DNA of 64,000 bases from CAZSBB01 sp964605235 (GTDB taxonomy: Bacteria; Planctomycetota; Phycisphaerae; Phycisphaerales; Phycisphaeraceae), in NCBI GenBank assembly GCA_964605235.1, contig CAZSBB010000031.1, positions 10,217-74,216 of the forward strand, given 5' to 3'. The notes below the pieces were generated by a model. The model made no database searches, was not told where the DNA came from, and worked only from the letters and a program-made list of their open reading frames with translations. Position 1 is the first letter of the stretch, and each line of letters opens with the position of its first letter. Made by a program: the position numbers and the translations under genes. This document shows, in pieces, positions 19,969 to 27,935 of the stretch.

Positions 19969-20727
19969 TCAAATCGTCGGCATCACATCCCCGCCGCTGA
20001 CGGGCAGGTACGCCCCGGTGATGTAGCTGGACAGATCGCTGGCGACGAACGCCACCACGTTGGCGATTTCCTGGTCGCTGCCGCGGCGGCGCAGGGGCAG
20101 CCTGGCGACGTATTCCGCATCGCCCTGGCCGGCAATGCTGCCGTCGCTGAGGGTCCAGCCGGGGGCGACCTGATTGACGGTGATGCCGTGCGGGCCGATC
20201 TCGCGCGCCAGCGCCCGCAGCACGCCGTCCATGCCGCGTTTACCTGACACATACGCCGCCTGATTGGGTGTGCACTGCATGGCGCAGGCGGTGCTGATGG
20301 CGATCACCCGGCCCCAGCCGCGCTCGATCATCGCCGGCACAAACGCCTTGGCCATCAGCACATTGTGCAGCACGCAGGAGCGGAACTGGCTTTCGAAATC
20401 CGCCAGCGCCTGATCCAGCACATGCACCCACTTGTACTGAATGACCGCGTTGTTGACGATGATGTCCGGGGCCGCGAGCCGCGCGCCGACCTGATCGCGC
20501 ATCGCCTGCACCGACGCCTGCTCGGTGATGTCCGCCTGCACCGCGATCGCCTTGCGCCCCATGGCCTGCACTTCGCTGACCAGTTCATCCGCCTTGGTCT
20601 TGTTCTTCAGGTAATGCACGGCGACATCCGCGCCCGCGCGGGCGAGCGTGCGCACCATCACCCGGCCGAGGTTCCCGCTGCCGCCGGTCACCAATGCCGT
20701 CTTGCCACTGAGGTCGATTGCCAGCAT
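19969..20727 (-). CDS. Short-chain dehydrogenase/reductase (FabG-like)
   Basis: This 252-residue SDR has the cofactor motif ALVTGGSGNLG near residue 10, a NNAV motif and a catalytic Tyr-Lys pair (AAYVSGKRGMDGV). The DRIxxR-like tail region is typical. FabG-like SDRs reduce 3-oxoacyl groups or oxidise sugars with NADP(H); the exact substrate cannot be told. GAGGAGTG upstream supports the ATG at 20727. It is monocistronic and divergent from the octapeptide-repeat gene. Confidence 0.85.
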   Translation of the reverse strand: MLAIDLSGKTALVTGGSGNLGRVMVRTLARAGADVAVHYLKNKTKADELVSEVQAMGRKAIAVQADITEQASVQAMRDQVGARLAAPDIIVNNAVIQYKWVHVLDQALADFESQFRSCVLHNVLMAKAFVPAMIERGWGRVIAISTACAMQCTPNQAAYVSGKRGMDGVLRALAREIGPHGITVNQVAPGWTLSDGSIAGQGDAEYVARLPLRRRGSDQEIANVVAFVASDLSSYITGAYLPVSGGDVMPTI

Positions 20728-20983
20728 CAAAGCACTCCTCGGGGGATAACTTGCAGGTCAGGCCAAGGCGATAGACTAGCTCGCCCGTGGTGCGGTCGCC
20801 ATCAACCCTTGCGCCCATCGGCGTGCGTAGCCCTGCAACCACGTCTGTTGCGGATGAAAGCGGGGGCCGTCGGCCGGGAAATTTTCTTGACGTCCGCCAA
20901 ACCGGATTTATGCTGATTCATACCCGCCGCCCCGTTGCAGAGCGTTCGCTTTGCCGCGCCGGGTCCCTTTCTGGAAACCCGCC

Positions 20984-22009
20984 ATGCTTCGTCACATCCT
21001 GCTCGGTGCCAGCTTGTCCTGCGCGCTGTTCCTGTCCACCCCGGCGTTCGCCCAGCGGGCGGACAACACGGTCAAGCAGTCGTACCTCAACAGCTTCGGC
21101 CGCAACCCCAGCGATGGCGAAGTGAAGTACTGGATGGGGCGCGGCGACTGGCAGACCCAGGACGACTTGATCAAGTTCCATCTGATGGGACTCCAGAGCA
21201 ATGCGGGCCTGCAGCAGGAAGCGGTGACCAATGCGTTCGCCCGCGCGGGGGTGAGCCCGGCGGGGAATGTGCTGGAGCTGTGGAAGAAGCAACTGGCGCA
21301 GCAGCCGCGCCGGTTTGATGTGCTCAGCCGGGAGGTCAAGAGCTGGGTGGACAGCCGGTCGCGCATGATCAGCGATTCCTATCAGGAAGCGCTCGGCCGG
21401 GCCCCCAGCGCGGACGAGACGAAATACTGGCTGACCCGCCTGGACTTCAACAGCAAGAACGATCTGGTCAACCTGCATCGCCAGGGCATCAAGACCAATG
21501 CCGCCCTGGGCGACGAGGTGATCACCAACAGCTATAAGCGCGCCTTCCTGCGTAACCCGGATGCGGGCGAATACAACCACTGGCGCCAGCACGCCAAGCT
21601 GGGCTGGACCTGCCAGGAAATGGTCAACGAGCATGAGAAGTGGAAGCGCAACAATCCGGTCGTCGCCCTGGGCAATGAAGCGCTCAAGCAGCAGATGCGC
21701 CGGCAGGGGCTGGCGTTCGACACCGTGGGCAACATCGTGAAGCTCGACCAGGCGACGGCGGACAAGATTCGCAGCACCAACGCGTCGCCGATCGTTGCCG
21801 CCGGCGGGGGCAACATCGTCGCAGCCGGCGGTGGGAATATTGTCGCAGCTGGTGGGGGCAACATTGTGGCGGCCGGCGGGGGCAACATCGTCGCCGCGGG
21901 CGGGGGCAATGTCATCGCCCGCGCCGGGTCGTACATCGTCGCAGCCGGTGGCGGCAACATTGTCGCGGCGGGTGGCGGCAACATCGTCGCGGCCGGCGGC
22001 GGCAACTGA
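20984..22009 (+). CDS. Exported protein with DUF4214-like repeats and C-terminal IVAAGGGN octads
   Basis: This 341-residue protein has a clear signal peptide (MLRHILLGASLSCALFLS, cleavage near AFAQ). Two DUF4214-like repeats follow, at about 30-90 (SYLNSFGRNPSDGEVKYW) and 130-190 (SYQEALGRAPSADETKYW), plus a third, weaker one. The C terminus is nine IVAAGGGN octads (21791-22006; the sixth is the degenerate VIARAGSY), ending at the stop. DUF4214 is common in surface proteins. The octads may form a beta-roll or adhesion region. Function is unknown. Confidence 0.82.
   Translation: MLRHILLGASLSCALFLSTPAFAQRADNTVKQSYLNSFGRNPSDGEVKYWMGRGDWQTQDDLIKFHLMGLQSNAGLQQEAVTNAFARAGVSPAGNVLELWKKQLAQQPRRFDVLSREVKSWVDSRSRMISDSYQEALGRAPSADETKYWLTRLDFNSKNDLVNLHRQGIKTNAALGDEVITNSYKRAFLRNPDAGEYNHWRQHAKLGWTCQEMVNEHEKWKRNNPVVALGNEALKQQMRRQGLAFDTVGNIVKLDQATADKIRSTNASPIVAAGGGNIVAAGGGNIVAAGGGNIVAAGGGNIVAAGGGNVIARAGSYIVAAGGGNIVAAGGGNIVAAGGGN
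21791..22006 (+). repeat. Nine 24-bp units encoding IVAAGGGN
   Basis: Nine 24-base units encode IVAAGGGN, with the sixth reading VIARAGSY. Synonymous differences between units show that the protein sequence, not just the DNA, is conserved. Confidence 0.95.
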
Positions 22010-22061
22010 GCGCGGGGTGCGGGTTGTCTGGCGCAAGTCACCCGCCTATGCTGACCGGACT

Positions 22062-22697
22062 ATGAGCAACCTCGACGAACGTATCGCCCAGTGGGAAAAA
22101 ATGGCGCGCGAAGCGCCCGACGCCATGGCGTTTTTCAGCCTCGGCAACGCTTACCGCGAAGCCGGCCGGAATGAAGACGCCGCCCAGGCGTACCGCGACG
22201 CCCTCCAGCACGACCCCGGCATGTCCCGCGCTTACCAATTGCTCGGGCAGACGCTGGTGCTCCTCGCCGAGCATGAAGAGGCGGGCAAGGTGCTGACCAA
22301 AGGTTACACCGTGGCCGCCGAGCGCGGCGACGTCATGCCCCAGCGCGCCATCGGCTCCCTGCTGCAGAAAGTCGGCCTGCCGGTCCCCGAGGTTGCTCAG
22401 GCCGCCCCGCAGGTGGAAATCACCGGTGAGCAGATCCTCGACCGCCGCACCGGCAAGCCCGGCAACAAGCTGCCCGACCCGCCCATGCGCGGCCCGCTGG
22501 GTCAGTTCATCTACGCCAACTTCTCCCAGCAAACCTGGAACGAATGGATCCGCCAGGGCACCAAGGTCATCAACGAGCTGCGCCTGGACTTCTCCAACGA
22601 CCAGCACCAGAAGCTCTACGAAATGCACATGCTCGAATGGCTCGGCGTGACCGAAGCCGACGTCGCTGCCTTCACCAAAGAACAGCAGGGCAAATAA
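22062..22697 (+). CDS. TPR protein fused to an YggX-like Fe(II)-trafficking domain
   Basis: This 211-residue protein has TPR helices (residues 1-95, FFSLGNAYREAGRNEDAAQAY and AYQLLGQTLVLLAEHEEAG). A C-terminal domain follows that resembles YggX, the protein linked to iron traffic and oxidative-stress protection: KLPDPPMRGPLGQFIY, WNEWIRQGTKVINELRLDF and LYEMHMLEWLG. YggX is normally a stand-alone protein of about 90 residues with an N-terminal Cys. No Cys is present here, so iron binding is uncertain. The TPR part may link the domain to a partner. It starts 52 bases after the octad-repeat gene. Confidence 0.78.
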   Translation: MSNLDERIAQWEKMAREAPDAMAFFSLGNAYREAGRNEDAAQAYRDALQHDPGMSRAYQLLGQTLVLLAEHEEAGKVLTKGYTVAAERGDVMPQRAIGSLLQKVGLPVPEVAQAAPQVEITGEQILDRRTGKPGNKLPDPPMRGPLGQFIYANFSQQTWNEWIRQGTKVINELRLDFSNDQHQKLYEMHMLEWLGVTEADVAAFTKEQQGK

Positions 22698-22724
22698 GCC
22701 TTGCTGCCATTGCCGGGGCAGAAG

Positions 22725-23199
22725 AAAAAGCAGTTTTCTCACAGAGACACGGAGCCACGGAGAAAGGCGCTTGTGCCAAGTGGACTTCGTCACATGGCCA
22801 AGTGATATCCCGTGCCTGCGCGACCAGGCATTTTCTCCGTGATCTCTGTGGCTCTGTGAGAGCTATTCTTTGATCGACAGTGCAGCAGAAAATGCAGTTT
22901 TCTCACAGAGACACGGAGCCACGGAGAAAGACAATCAAGCAGATGGACTTGGTGAGATTGTCGGATGGTTTGTCCGCGACAACACCACCAAAGTCTCTCT
23001 CTGTGATCTCTGTGGCTCCGTGAGAGCAACTCTTCCATCGTCAGCGCAGCAGAAAAAGCAGTTCTCTCACAGAGACACGGAGCCACGGAGAAAGGCACTT
23101 GTGCCAAGTGGACTTCGTCACATGGCCAAGTGATATCCCGTGCCTGCGCGACCAGGCATTTTCTCTGTGATCTCTGTGGCTCTGTGAGAGCAACTCTTC
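22725..23199. repeat. Three-copy tandem array of ACAGAG-type inverted repeat, 164-bp period (family B)
   Basis: The motif ACAGAGACACGGAGCCACGG starts at 22741, 22905 and 23069, exactly 164 bases apart. Each copy ends with a complementary CTCTGTGGCT(C)CTGTGAG region. Copies 1 and 3 share the same loop (CTTGTGCCAAGTGGACTTCG) while copy 2 has another. No gene is convincing in 22698-23216. Confidence 0.9.
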
Positions 23200-23216
23200 T
23201 CTGCTGATCGAAACAC

Positions 23217-24833
23217 TCACGCCACCGGCTGGGCTTGGGTTTCGATCAGGTGGTAGTCGATCGCGTCGGTGATCGCCTGCCAACTGGCGTCCACGATGTT
23301 TTCGTTCACGCCGACGGTGGCGAAGAAGCGCGGCTCGGCGCCTTCCTGTCTCACGGTGAACTCGGCAATCACCCGCACCTTTGCCGCCGACTCGGCGGTG
23401 GGGTTCACCACCCGCACCCGGAAGTCGGTCAGATGCAGGTTCGCCACCTGCGGGTAGTGCGCGAGCAGACATTTGCGCAGCGCCCCGTCGAGCGCGTTGA
23501 CCGGGCCGTCGCCGTCCGCCACGCGATGCTCGCTGGTCTGGCCCACACGCAGCTTGACGATCGCTTCGGTGACCGGCGTTTCCCCGTTGCGGCGGTAGAT
23601 GACGCAGCGGTAATGGTCCAGATGCCAGAAGCGCGGGCGCGTGCCCAATACGTCATGCAGCAGCAGTTCAAAGCTCGCCCCGGCCGACTCGAACTGATAG
23701 CCCTGATGCTCCAGGTCCTGCACCCGGTTGAGCACTTTCCGCTGCACTTCCTTGTCGTCGGCGATGTTGAACTTGCGCCCCAGCGTGGCGGCGATGTTGC
23801 TCGCGCCGCTCAGCTCGCTGACCAGCACCCGGCGGGTGTTGCCCACGGATTCGGGATTGACGTGCTCGTAGCTGTGCGCCACCCGCTGCACCGCGTGCAC
23901 GTGCATGCCGCCCTTGTGCGCGAACGCGCCGGGGCTGACGAACGGCTGATTGGGCGTCAGGTTCATGTTCGCCAGCTCATACACGAAGCGGCTCATCTCG
24001 GTCAGACGCGGCAAAGCGTTTTCGCGCAGGCAGGTGAACCGGTCGGCATATTTGAGCCGGAGGTTGGCGGCGACCGTCAGCAGATCGACATTGCCGCAGC
24101 GTTCGCCGATGCCGTTGATCGTGCCCTGCACCTGCACCGCGCCGCCTCGCACTGCCGCCAGCGAGTTGGCGACCGCGACGCCCGAGTCGTTGTGGCAGTG
24201 GATGCCGAGCTGAACTTTTTCCCCGAGCTGGGCGTGGACTTCGCCGACCACCTGGGTGATCCATTCGGGCAGCGAGCCGCCGTTGGTGTCGCAGAGGATC
24301 AGCCGGGTCGCTCCGCCGTCCAGCGCAGCCTGGAGGGTTTGCAGGGCGTAAGCGGAGTTGGCGCGGTAGCCATCGAAAAAATGCTCGGCGTCGTAGAACA
24401 CCTGGGCGCCCTGGGCGCAGCAGGCGAGGGATTCCTGGATCATCGCCAGGTTTTCCGCGCGGCCGACGCGCAGCACTTCATCGACATGCAGGTCCCACGT
24501 TTTGCCCACGATGGTGATGACCGGCGCCCCGGAGCGGAGCAGCGCCTGCATGCCCGGATCATCGCTGGCTTTGACGCCGCGCCGGCGGGTCATGCCGAAG
24601 GCGCAGACCCTGGCGTGGCGCAGGGCGAGTTTGCGAGCTTCCTGGAAGTAGGCTTCGTCCTTGGGATTCGACAGCGGGTAGCCGCCTTCGATGTAGTCGA
24701 AGCCCAACTCATCGAGCAACCGGGTGATCTTGAGCTTGTCCACCAGGGAGAAGGCAATGCCTTCGCCTTGCGTGCCATCGCGCAGGGTGGTGTCGTAAAG
24801 CTCGACATAACGCGGTTGGGTGGAGGCAGACAT
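23217..24833 (-). CDS. cimA: Citramalate synthase
   Basis: This 538-residue enzyme condenses pyruvate with acetyl-CoA to (R)-citramalate, the first step of the pyruvate route to 2-oxobutyrate and isoleucine. It belongs to the alpha-isopropylmalate synthase/homocitrate synthase family: VELYDTTLRDGTQGEG at residues 9-24, GIHCHNDSGVAVANS, and the C-terminal LeuA-type dimerisation domain (about 390-530). The length and the C-terminal sequence fit CimA rather than LeuA. I chose ATG 24833 (SASTQPRYVELYDTT). An Ile-rich leader peptide and terminator lie upstream. Confidence 0.86.
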   Translation of the reverse strand: MSASTQPRYVELYDTTLRDGTQGEGIAFSLVDKLKITRLLDELGFDYIEGGYPLSNPKDEAYFQEARKLALRHARVCAFGMTRRRGVKASDDPGMQALLRSGAPVITIVGKTWDLHVDEVLRVGRAENLAMIQESLACCAQGAQVFYDAEHFFDGYRANSAYALQTLQAALDGGATRLILCDTNGGSLPEWITQVVGEVHAQLGEKVQLGIHCHNDSGVAVANSLAAVRGGAVQVQGTINGIGERCGNVDLLTVAANLRLKYADRFTCLRENALPRLTEMSRFVYELANMNLTPNQPFVSPGAFAHKGGMHVHAVQRVAHSYEHVNPESVGNTRRVLVSELSGASNIAATLGRKFNIADDKEVQRKVLNRVQDLEHQGYQFESAGASFELLLHDVLGTRPRFWHLDHYRCVIYRRNGETPVTEAIVKLRVGQTSEHRVADGDGPVNALDGALRKCLLAHYPQVANLHLTDFRVRVVNPTAESAAKVRVIAEFTVRQEGAEPRFFATVGVNENIVDASWQAITDAIDYHLIETQAQPVA

Positions 24834-24900
24834 CGAAGGTTTCCTTGGGCGGGTGCGGGGCCAGTGAGCGTGATTGCCAGTTGGGAAGCATTTCAGGAAC

Positions 24901-25012
24901 AACCACAGAGGCACAGAGAACACAGAGTTTCAGCATGAACTGATGACGTGATGCTTTCTTGGTTGCAATTCTCGGTGTGCATGTCTCGGTGCTCTCTGTG
25001 TCTCTGTGGTGA
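24901..25012. repeat. ACAGAG-type inverted repeat (family B)
   Basis: Left arm ACCACAGAGGCACAGAGAAC (24902-24921) and right arm GTCTCTGTGGT (about 25000-25010) are complementary, with a 66-base centre. It sits between the leader terminator (25049-25073) and cimA, so it would lie in any read-through cimA mRNA leader. Confidence 0.85.
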
Positions 25013-25048
25013 TGGTTTGATACGTTGTGGGACGATTCCGGTGGATAC

Positions 25049-25073
25049 AAAAAACCCTGCCGGGGCGGCAGGG
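25049..25073 (-). terminator. Rho-independent terminator of the cimA leader (candidate attenuator)
   Basis: On the minus strand the stem GCCCTGCC/GGCAGGG (arms 25067-25073 and 25055-25061) with a five-base loop is followed by TTTTTT (25049-25054). It lies between the Ile-rich leader peptide and cimA. A leader segment overlapping the peptide stop, AGGGC (25102-25106), is complementary to the terminator's 5' arm, so an alternative pairing is possible. Confidence 0.72.
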
Positions 25074-25104
25074 CGTCAGGTTGCATGAGTGTGCGGAACC
25101 AGCC

Positions 25105-25167
25105 CTACCGACCGATGGGTTCGGAAATGGAAATTCGAATAATGATGCTGTCGGTGCGGCTGAGCAT
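25105..25167 (-). CDS. Ile-rich leader peptide upstream of cimA
   Basis: A 20-residue open frame on the minus strand begins MLSRTDS, has the core IIIRISIS and ends at TAG (25105-25107). Six of the 20 codons are Ile (ATC or ATT). It is followed 31 bases later by an intrinsic terminator and then cimA, an isoleucine-pathway gene. This is the layout of a ribosome-mediated attenuator. It would be co-transcribed with cimA if the terminator is read through. TAAAAT at 25174-25179 is a possible -10, placing the ATG at or very near the transcription start. Confidence 0.7.
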   Translation of the reverse strand: MLSRTDSIIIRISISEPIGR

Positions 25168-25173
25168 GGCGGT

Positions 25174-25201
25174 ATTTTACCGTTCGCCGGGCCGGGAGCA
25201 A
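25174..25201 (-). promoter_or_regulatory. Possible promoter of the cimA leader
   Basis: On the minus strand TAAAAT (25174-25179) is preceded, 16 bases away, by TTGCTC (25196-25201). The -35 is weak. With this -10 the leader ATG would be near +1, suggesting a leaderless or nearly leaderless start. Confidence 0.35.
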
Positions 25202-25208
25202 GCGTCAG

Positions 25209-25277
25209 GCGGATAAGAAAGGGGATAAGTACATTATTTTCATTTAAAATAATGTACTTATCCCCTTTTTTATCCGC
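25209..25277. repeat. Long GGGGATAAGTACATT palindrome (family A, copy 1)
   Basis: Arms of 32 bases (25209-25240 and 25246-25277) match at 31 positions around a 5-base loop. The core is AAAGGGGATAAGTACATTAT. The right arm contains the TAA stop of oleD (25270-25272). Other copies are at 28914-28981, 51511-51563 and 55903-55965, with a half copy at 63903-63926. The T-rich ends could act as a terminator for oleBCD. Confidence 0.93.
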
Positions 25278-26268
25278 CCGCCAGCGCTGCCGCCAGCCGG
25301 GCAAAGCCTTCGTCGAGGCTGACCTCCGGCTGATACCCCAGATCGCGCCGGGCGGCGGACAGGTCGTACCAGTGCGCCGTCGAAAGCTGCCGGGCGACGA
25401 AGCGGGTCATGATCGGCTCCTCAGTTCGCCCCGTCAGCTGGCCCAGTGTTTCCAGCAGCGCGCCGACGGCATACGCCAACCCCGCCGGCACCGTGCGCGT
25501 GACCGGCGGCAACCCCCCGGCCGCGAGTATGCGATTGAGCAAGTCCGCCATCGGCAGCGGCTGGCCGTTGCTGATGAAGTACGCCTTACCCGCACACGCC
25601 GCCCGCGCGCCAGCTTCGTGCAGCCGATCCAGCGCCAGCACATGCGCCAGCGCTGCGTTGTCGACGTAGGTGGAATCCACCCGCTTGCTGATTTTGCCTA
25701 GCAGACGCAGCCGTCCCGCGCGGGCGCGCGCCAGCACGCGCGGCACCAGATGCGGGTCGCCGGGCCCCCAGATCAAGTGCGGCCGAAGCGCCGTCGTCGC
25801 CAGCTTGTCATCGTTGGCAGCCAGTACCAGTTGTTCCGCCTGCGCTTTGGTTTGCGGGTAGGCGGTGAGGTAACGGGTGGGATACGGCGCGCTCTCGTCG
25901 ATGCCATCTTCATCGCGCCCGCTGAACACCACACTGGGGGAACTGGTGTAAACCAGCGTTTTGATGCCCTGTTCCCGGCAGGTCTGGAGCACGCACTGGG
26001 TGCCCACGACATTGGGTTGGTGATAGCTGGCGTAGCTGCCCCACACGCCGGCTTTGGCGGCGGTGTGCACGATGGCGTCGCAGCCGCGCGCCGCTTGCCC
26101 CAGCGCCGCAAGATTGGTGATGTCGCCCTGATGCTGGATGACGCCCAGTTCATCGAGCAGGGGGTAATGCTGGCGTTGGATAGCGTGGACTTCATCGCCC
26201 CGGGCGCGCAGCCGGCGCGCGATGGCGCTGCCCAGGAAACCGCCGCCGCCGGTGAGGAGCACTTTCAT
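25270..26268 (-). CDS. oleD: OleD, 2-alkyl-3-oxoalkanoate reductase
   Basis: This 332-residue extended SDR has the cofactor motif LLTGGGGFLGSAIA (residues 4-17), a Tyr/Lys catalytic pair (TAYPQTKAQAEQLV) and LRPHLIWGPGDPHLVP. In olefin biosynthesis OleD reduces the 2-alkyl-3-ketoacid to the beta-hydroxy acid using NADPH. Its start overlaps the oleC stop by four bases (ATGA), and oleC and oleB lie upstream on the same strand. The stop is inside a long palindrome. The function call rests mainly on the operon context and the family. Confidence 0.86.
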   Translation of the reverse strand: MKVLLTGGGGFLGSAIARRLRARGDEVHAIQRQHYPLLDELGVIQHQGDITNLAALGQAARGCDAIVHTAAKAGVWGSYASYHQPNVVGTQCVLQTCREQGIKTLVYTSSPSVVFSGRDEDGIDESAPYPTRYLTAYPQTKAQAEQLVLAANDDKLATTALRPHLIWGPGDPHLVPRVLARARAGRLRLLGKISKRVDSTYVDNAALAHVLALDRLHEAGARAACAGKAYFISNGQPLPMADLLNRILAAGGLPPVTRTVPAGLAYAVGALLETLGQLTGRTEEPIMTRFVARQLSTAHWYDLSAARRDLGYQPEVSLDEGFARLAAALAGG

Positions 26269-27923
26269 CGCAGCTTGCCCCGGGCCCAGAGCGCCAGCTT
26301 TTCCCGGCCGATCTTGGCGTTGTGGCGAATGTCCACGGGAAACGACGGATGGAACAAGACCCGGCGAATCCCCGCAGTGATGGGATGACGCCGGCCGATT
26401 TCCAGCAACGCGCTTTCCACCTGCTTCTGATCCGCGCTGCGCGCCTCCGCTTCCAACTCCACGCACAGCACCGGCTCATCATCCACCTGCACCAGCGCGG
26501 TGCGGAAGACCTGCGGATGCTGATTGAAGATGCCCTCGCAGCAGACGGTGTGCAGCACGCCGGCCGACAGCACGACGCGCTGGCTCTTGCGGCCGCAGAA
26601 CCACAGCCGGCCCAGTTCGTCCTGATAGCCCAGATCGCCCATGCGATGCCAGAAACCAAAAGGACTGTCGGGGTCGGCGATTTTCGCCAGCGCGGTCGAT
26701 TGCTCCCGCCGGTAGTAGCTGGCGGTGACCATTGGGCCCTGCACCGCGATTTCCCCGATATGCCCGGTCGGCAGCACCAGATCGTCCGACCAGCGGGCGA
26801 TGGGTTCATCGCTGACGCGGATGACTTTGGCATTGATCATCGGCACGGGTTCACCCACGCACACGCCGCGCCCCTGCGCGGTCAGCGGCGCGGTTTCGCT
26901 GAGGATCACCCGACTGCCCAGCGAGGCGACCGGCAGCGACTCGGTGGCGCCATAGGGCGTGAACACCTGGGCGTCGGCGTTGAGCAGGCGGGTGAAGCGC
27001 TCGATCACCGCGGCGGGCACCGGCGCGCCGGCGGAAATCACCCGGCGCAGCGAAGGCAGTTCCAGATTGTTTTCGACGGCAAAGCGTCCCACCCGGTTGA
27101 GCAGCGCCGGGGAGCCGAACAGGTTGGTGACATCAAACCGCTGCACCGGGCCAATGATGTTCATGGGCGCCACCGAGCCGGGCCGGGTGAAGTCCATCAC
27201 CGGCACGACGGCGGACATGCCCAGCGCCGGGGCGTACAAGGCGAAAAGCGGAAACGTGCACAGGTCGATCTCGCCGGGGGCGATGGCGTAGGTTTGCTGG
27301 AGCGCGTGGACCTGGGCGGCAAAGTTGCCGTGGCTGTACACCACGCCCTTGGGCACGCCGGTGGAGCCGCTGGTGAACAGGATCGCCGCCATTTCGTCGG
27401 GCCGGCTGTCCGCCAGCAGGGGGGCGTCGCTGAGCTGGCGTTTTTGCAGGCTTTTGAGGGTGGGTCCGAACCAGCCGCCGACGTTGACGCTCAGGCGGAT
27501 GCTGTCGCGTGCCCAGCCCAAGAGCCGTCGCGCCAGGTGCGCCTTGGGGATGCCGATGAACGCCTGGGGTTGTGCTTCGCCCAGGCAGGTTCCCAGGTTG
27601 CGGATGCCGATGCCCGGATCGACGGCGACCATCACCGCGCCGATTTTGAACAGGGCGAACACCAGCAGAAAAAATTCATAGCTGGGGGTGACCATCAGCA
27701 CGGTGCGCATGCCGCGTTCGATGCCGTGCGCTTGCAGAGCGCGGGCGAGGCGATTGCTCTGGGCTTCCAACTGGGCGTAGGTCCAGGTGAGGTATTTGCC
27801 TTGGCCGGCAGCATCGGCGGCGGAGGCTCCCGGTGCAGGTAGATGCACGGCGGGCATGTCGGGATGGCTGGTCGCCAGCAGGCCCAGGTGCTTCGCCACA
27901 TTGACCGTCGCAGCATCCGTCAT
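26265..27923 (-). CDS. oleC: OleC, beta-lactone synthetase (AMP-dependent ligase)
   Basis: This 552-residue ANL-superfamily enzyme has the P-loop ILFTSGSTGVPKGVVYSHGN, the adenylate-binding YGATE, and the OleC-like segment FIGIPKAHLARRLLGWAR. OleC converts the beta-hydroxy acid made by OleD to a beta-lactone in the olefin pathway. A12-base gap separates it from oleB and it overlaps oleD by four bases. Generic acyl-CoA ligase annotation is the alternative, but the operon argues for OleC. Confidence 0.87.
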   Translation of the reverse strand: MTDAATVNVAKHLGLLATSHPDMPAVHLPAPGASAADAAGQGKYLTWTYAQLEAQSNRLARALQAHGIERGMRTVLMVTPSYEFFLLVFALFKIGAVMVAVDPGIGIRNLGTCLGEAQPQAFIGIPKAHLARRLLGWARDSIRLSVNVGGWFGPTLKSLQKRQLSDAPLLADSRPDEMAAILFTSGSTGVPKGVVYSHGNFAAQVHALQQTYAIAPGEIDLCTFPLFALYAPALGMSAVVPVMDFTRPGSVAPMNIIGPVQRFDVTNLFGSPALLNRVGRFAVENNLELPSLRRVISAGAPVPAAVIERFTRLLNADAQVFTPYGATESLPVASLGSRVILSETAPLTAQGRGVCVGEPVPMINAKVIRVSDEPIARWSDDLVLPTGHIGEIAVQGPMVTASYYRREQSTALAKIADPDSPFGFWHRMGDLGYQDELGRLWFCGRKSQRVVLSAGVLHTVCCEGIFNQHPQVFRTALVQVDDEPVLCVELEAEARSADQKQVESALLEIGRRHPITAGIRRVLFHPSFPVDIRHNAKIGREKLALWARGKLR

Positions 27924-27935
27924 CAATTGACCTGC

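Noticed and set aside
22725..23199. CRISPR array
   Set aside because: The repeats are long (164-bp period), only three in number, inverted within each unit, and two of the spacers are identical.
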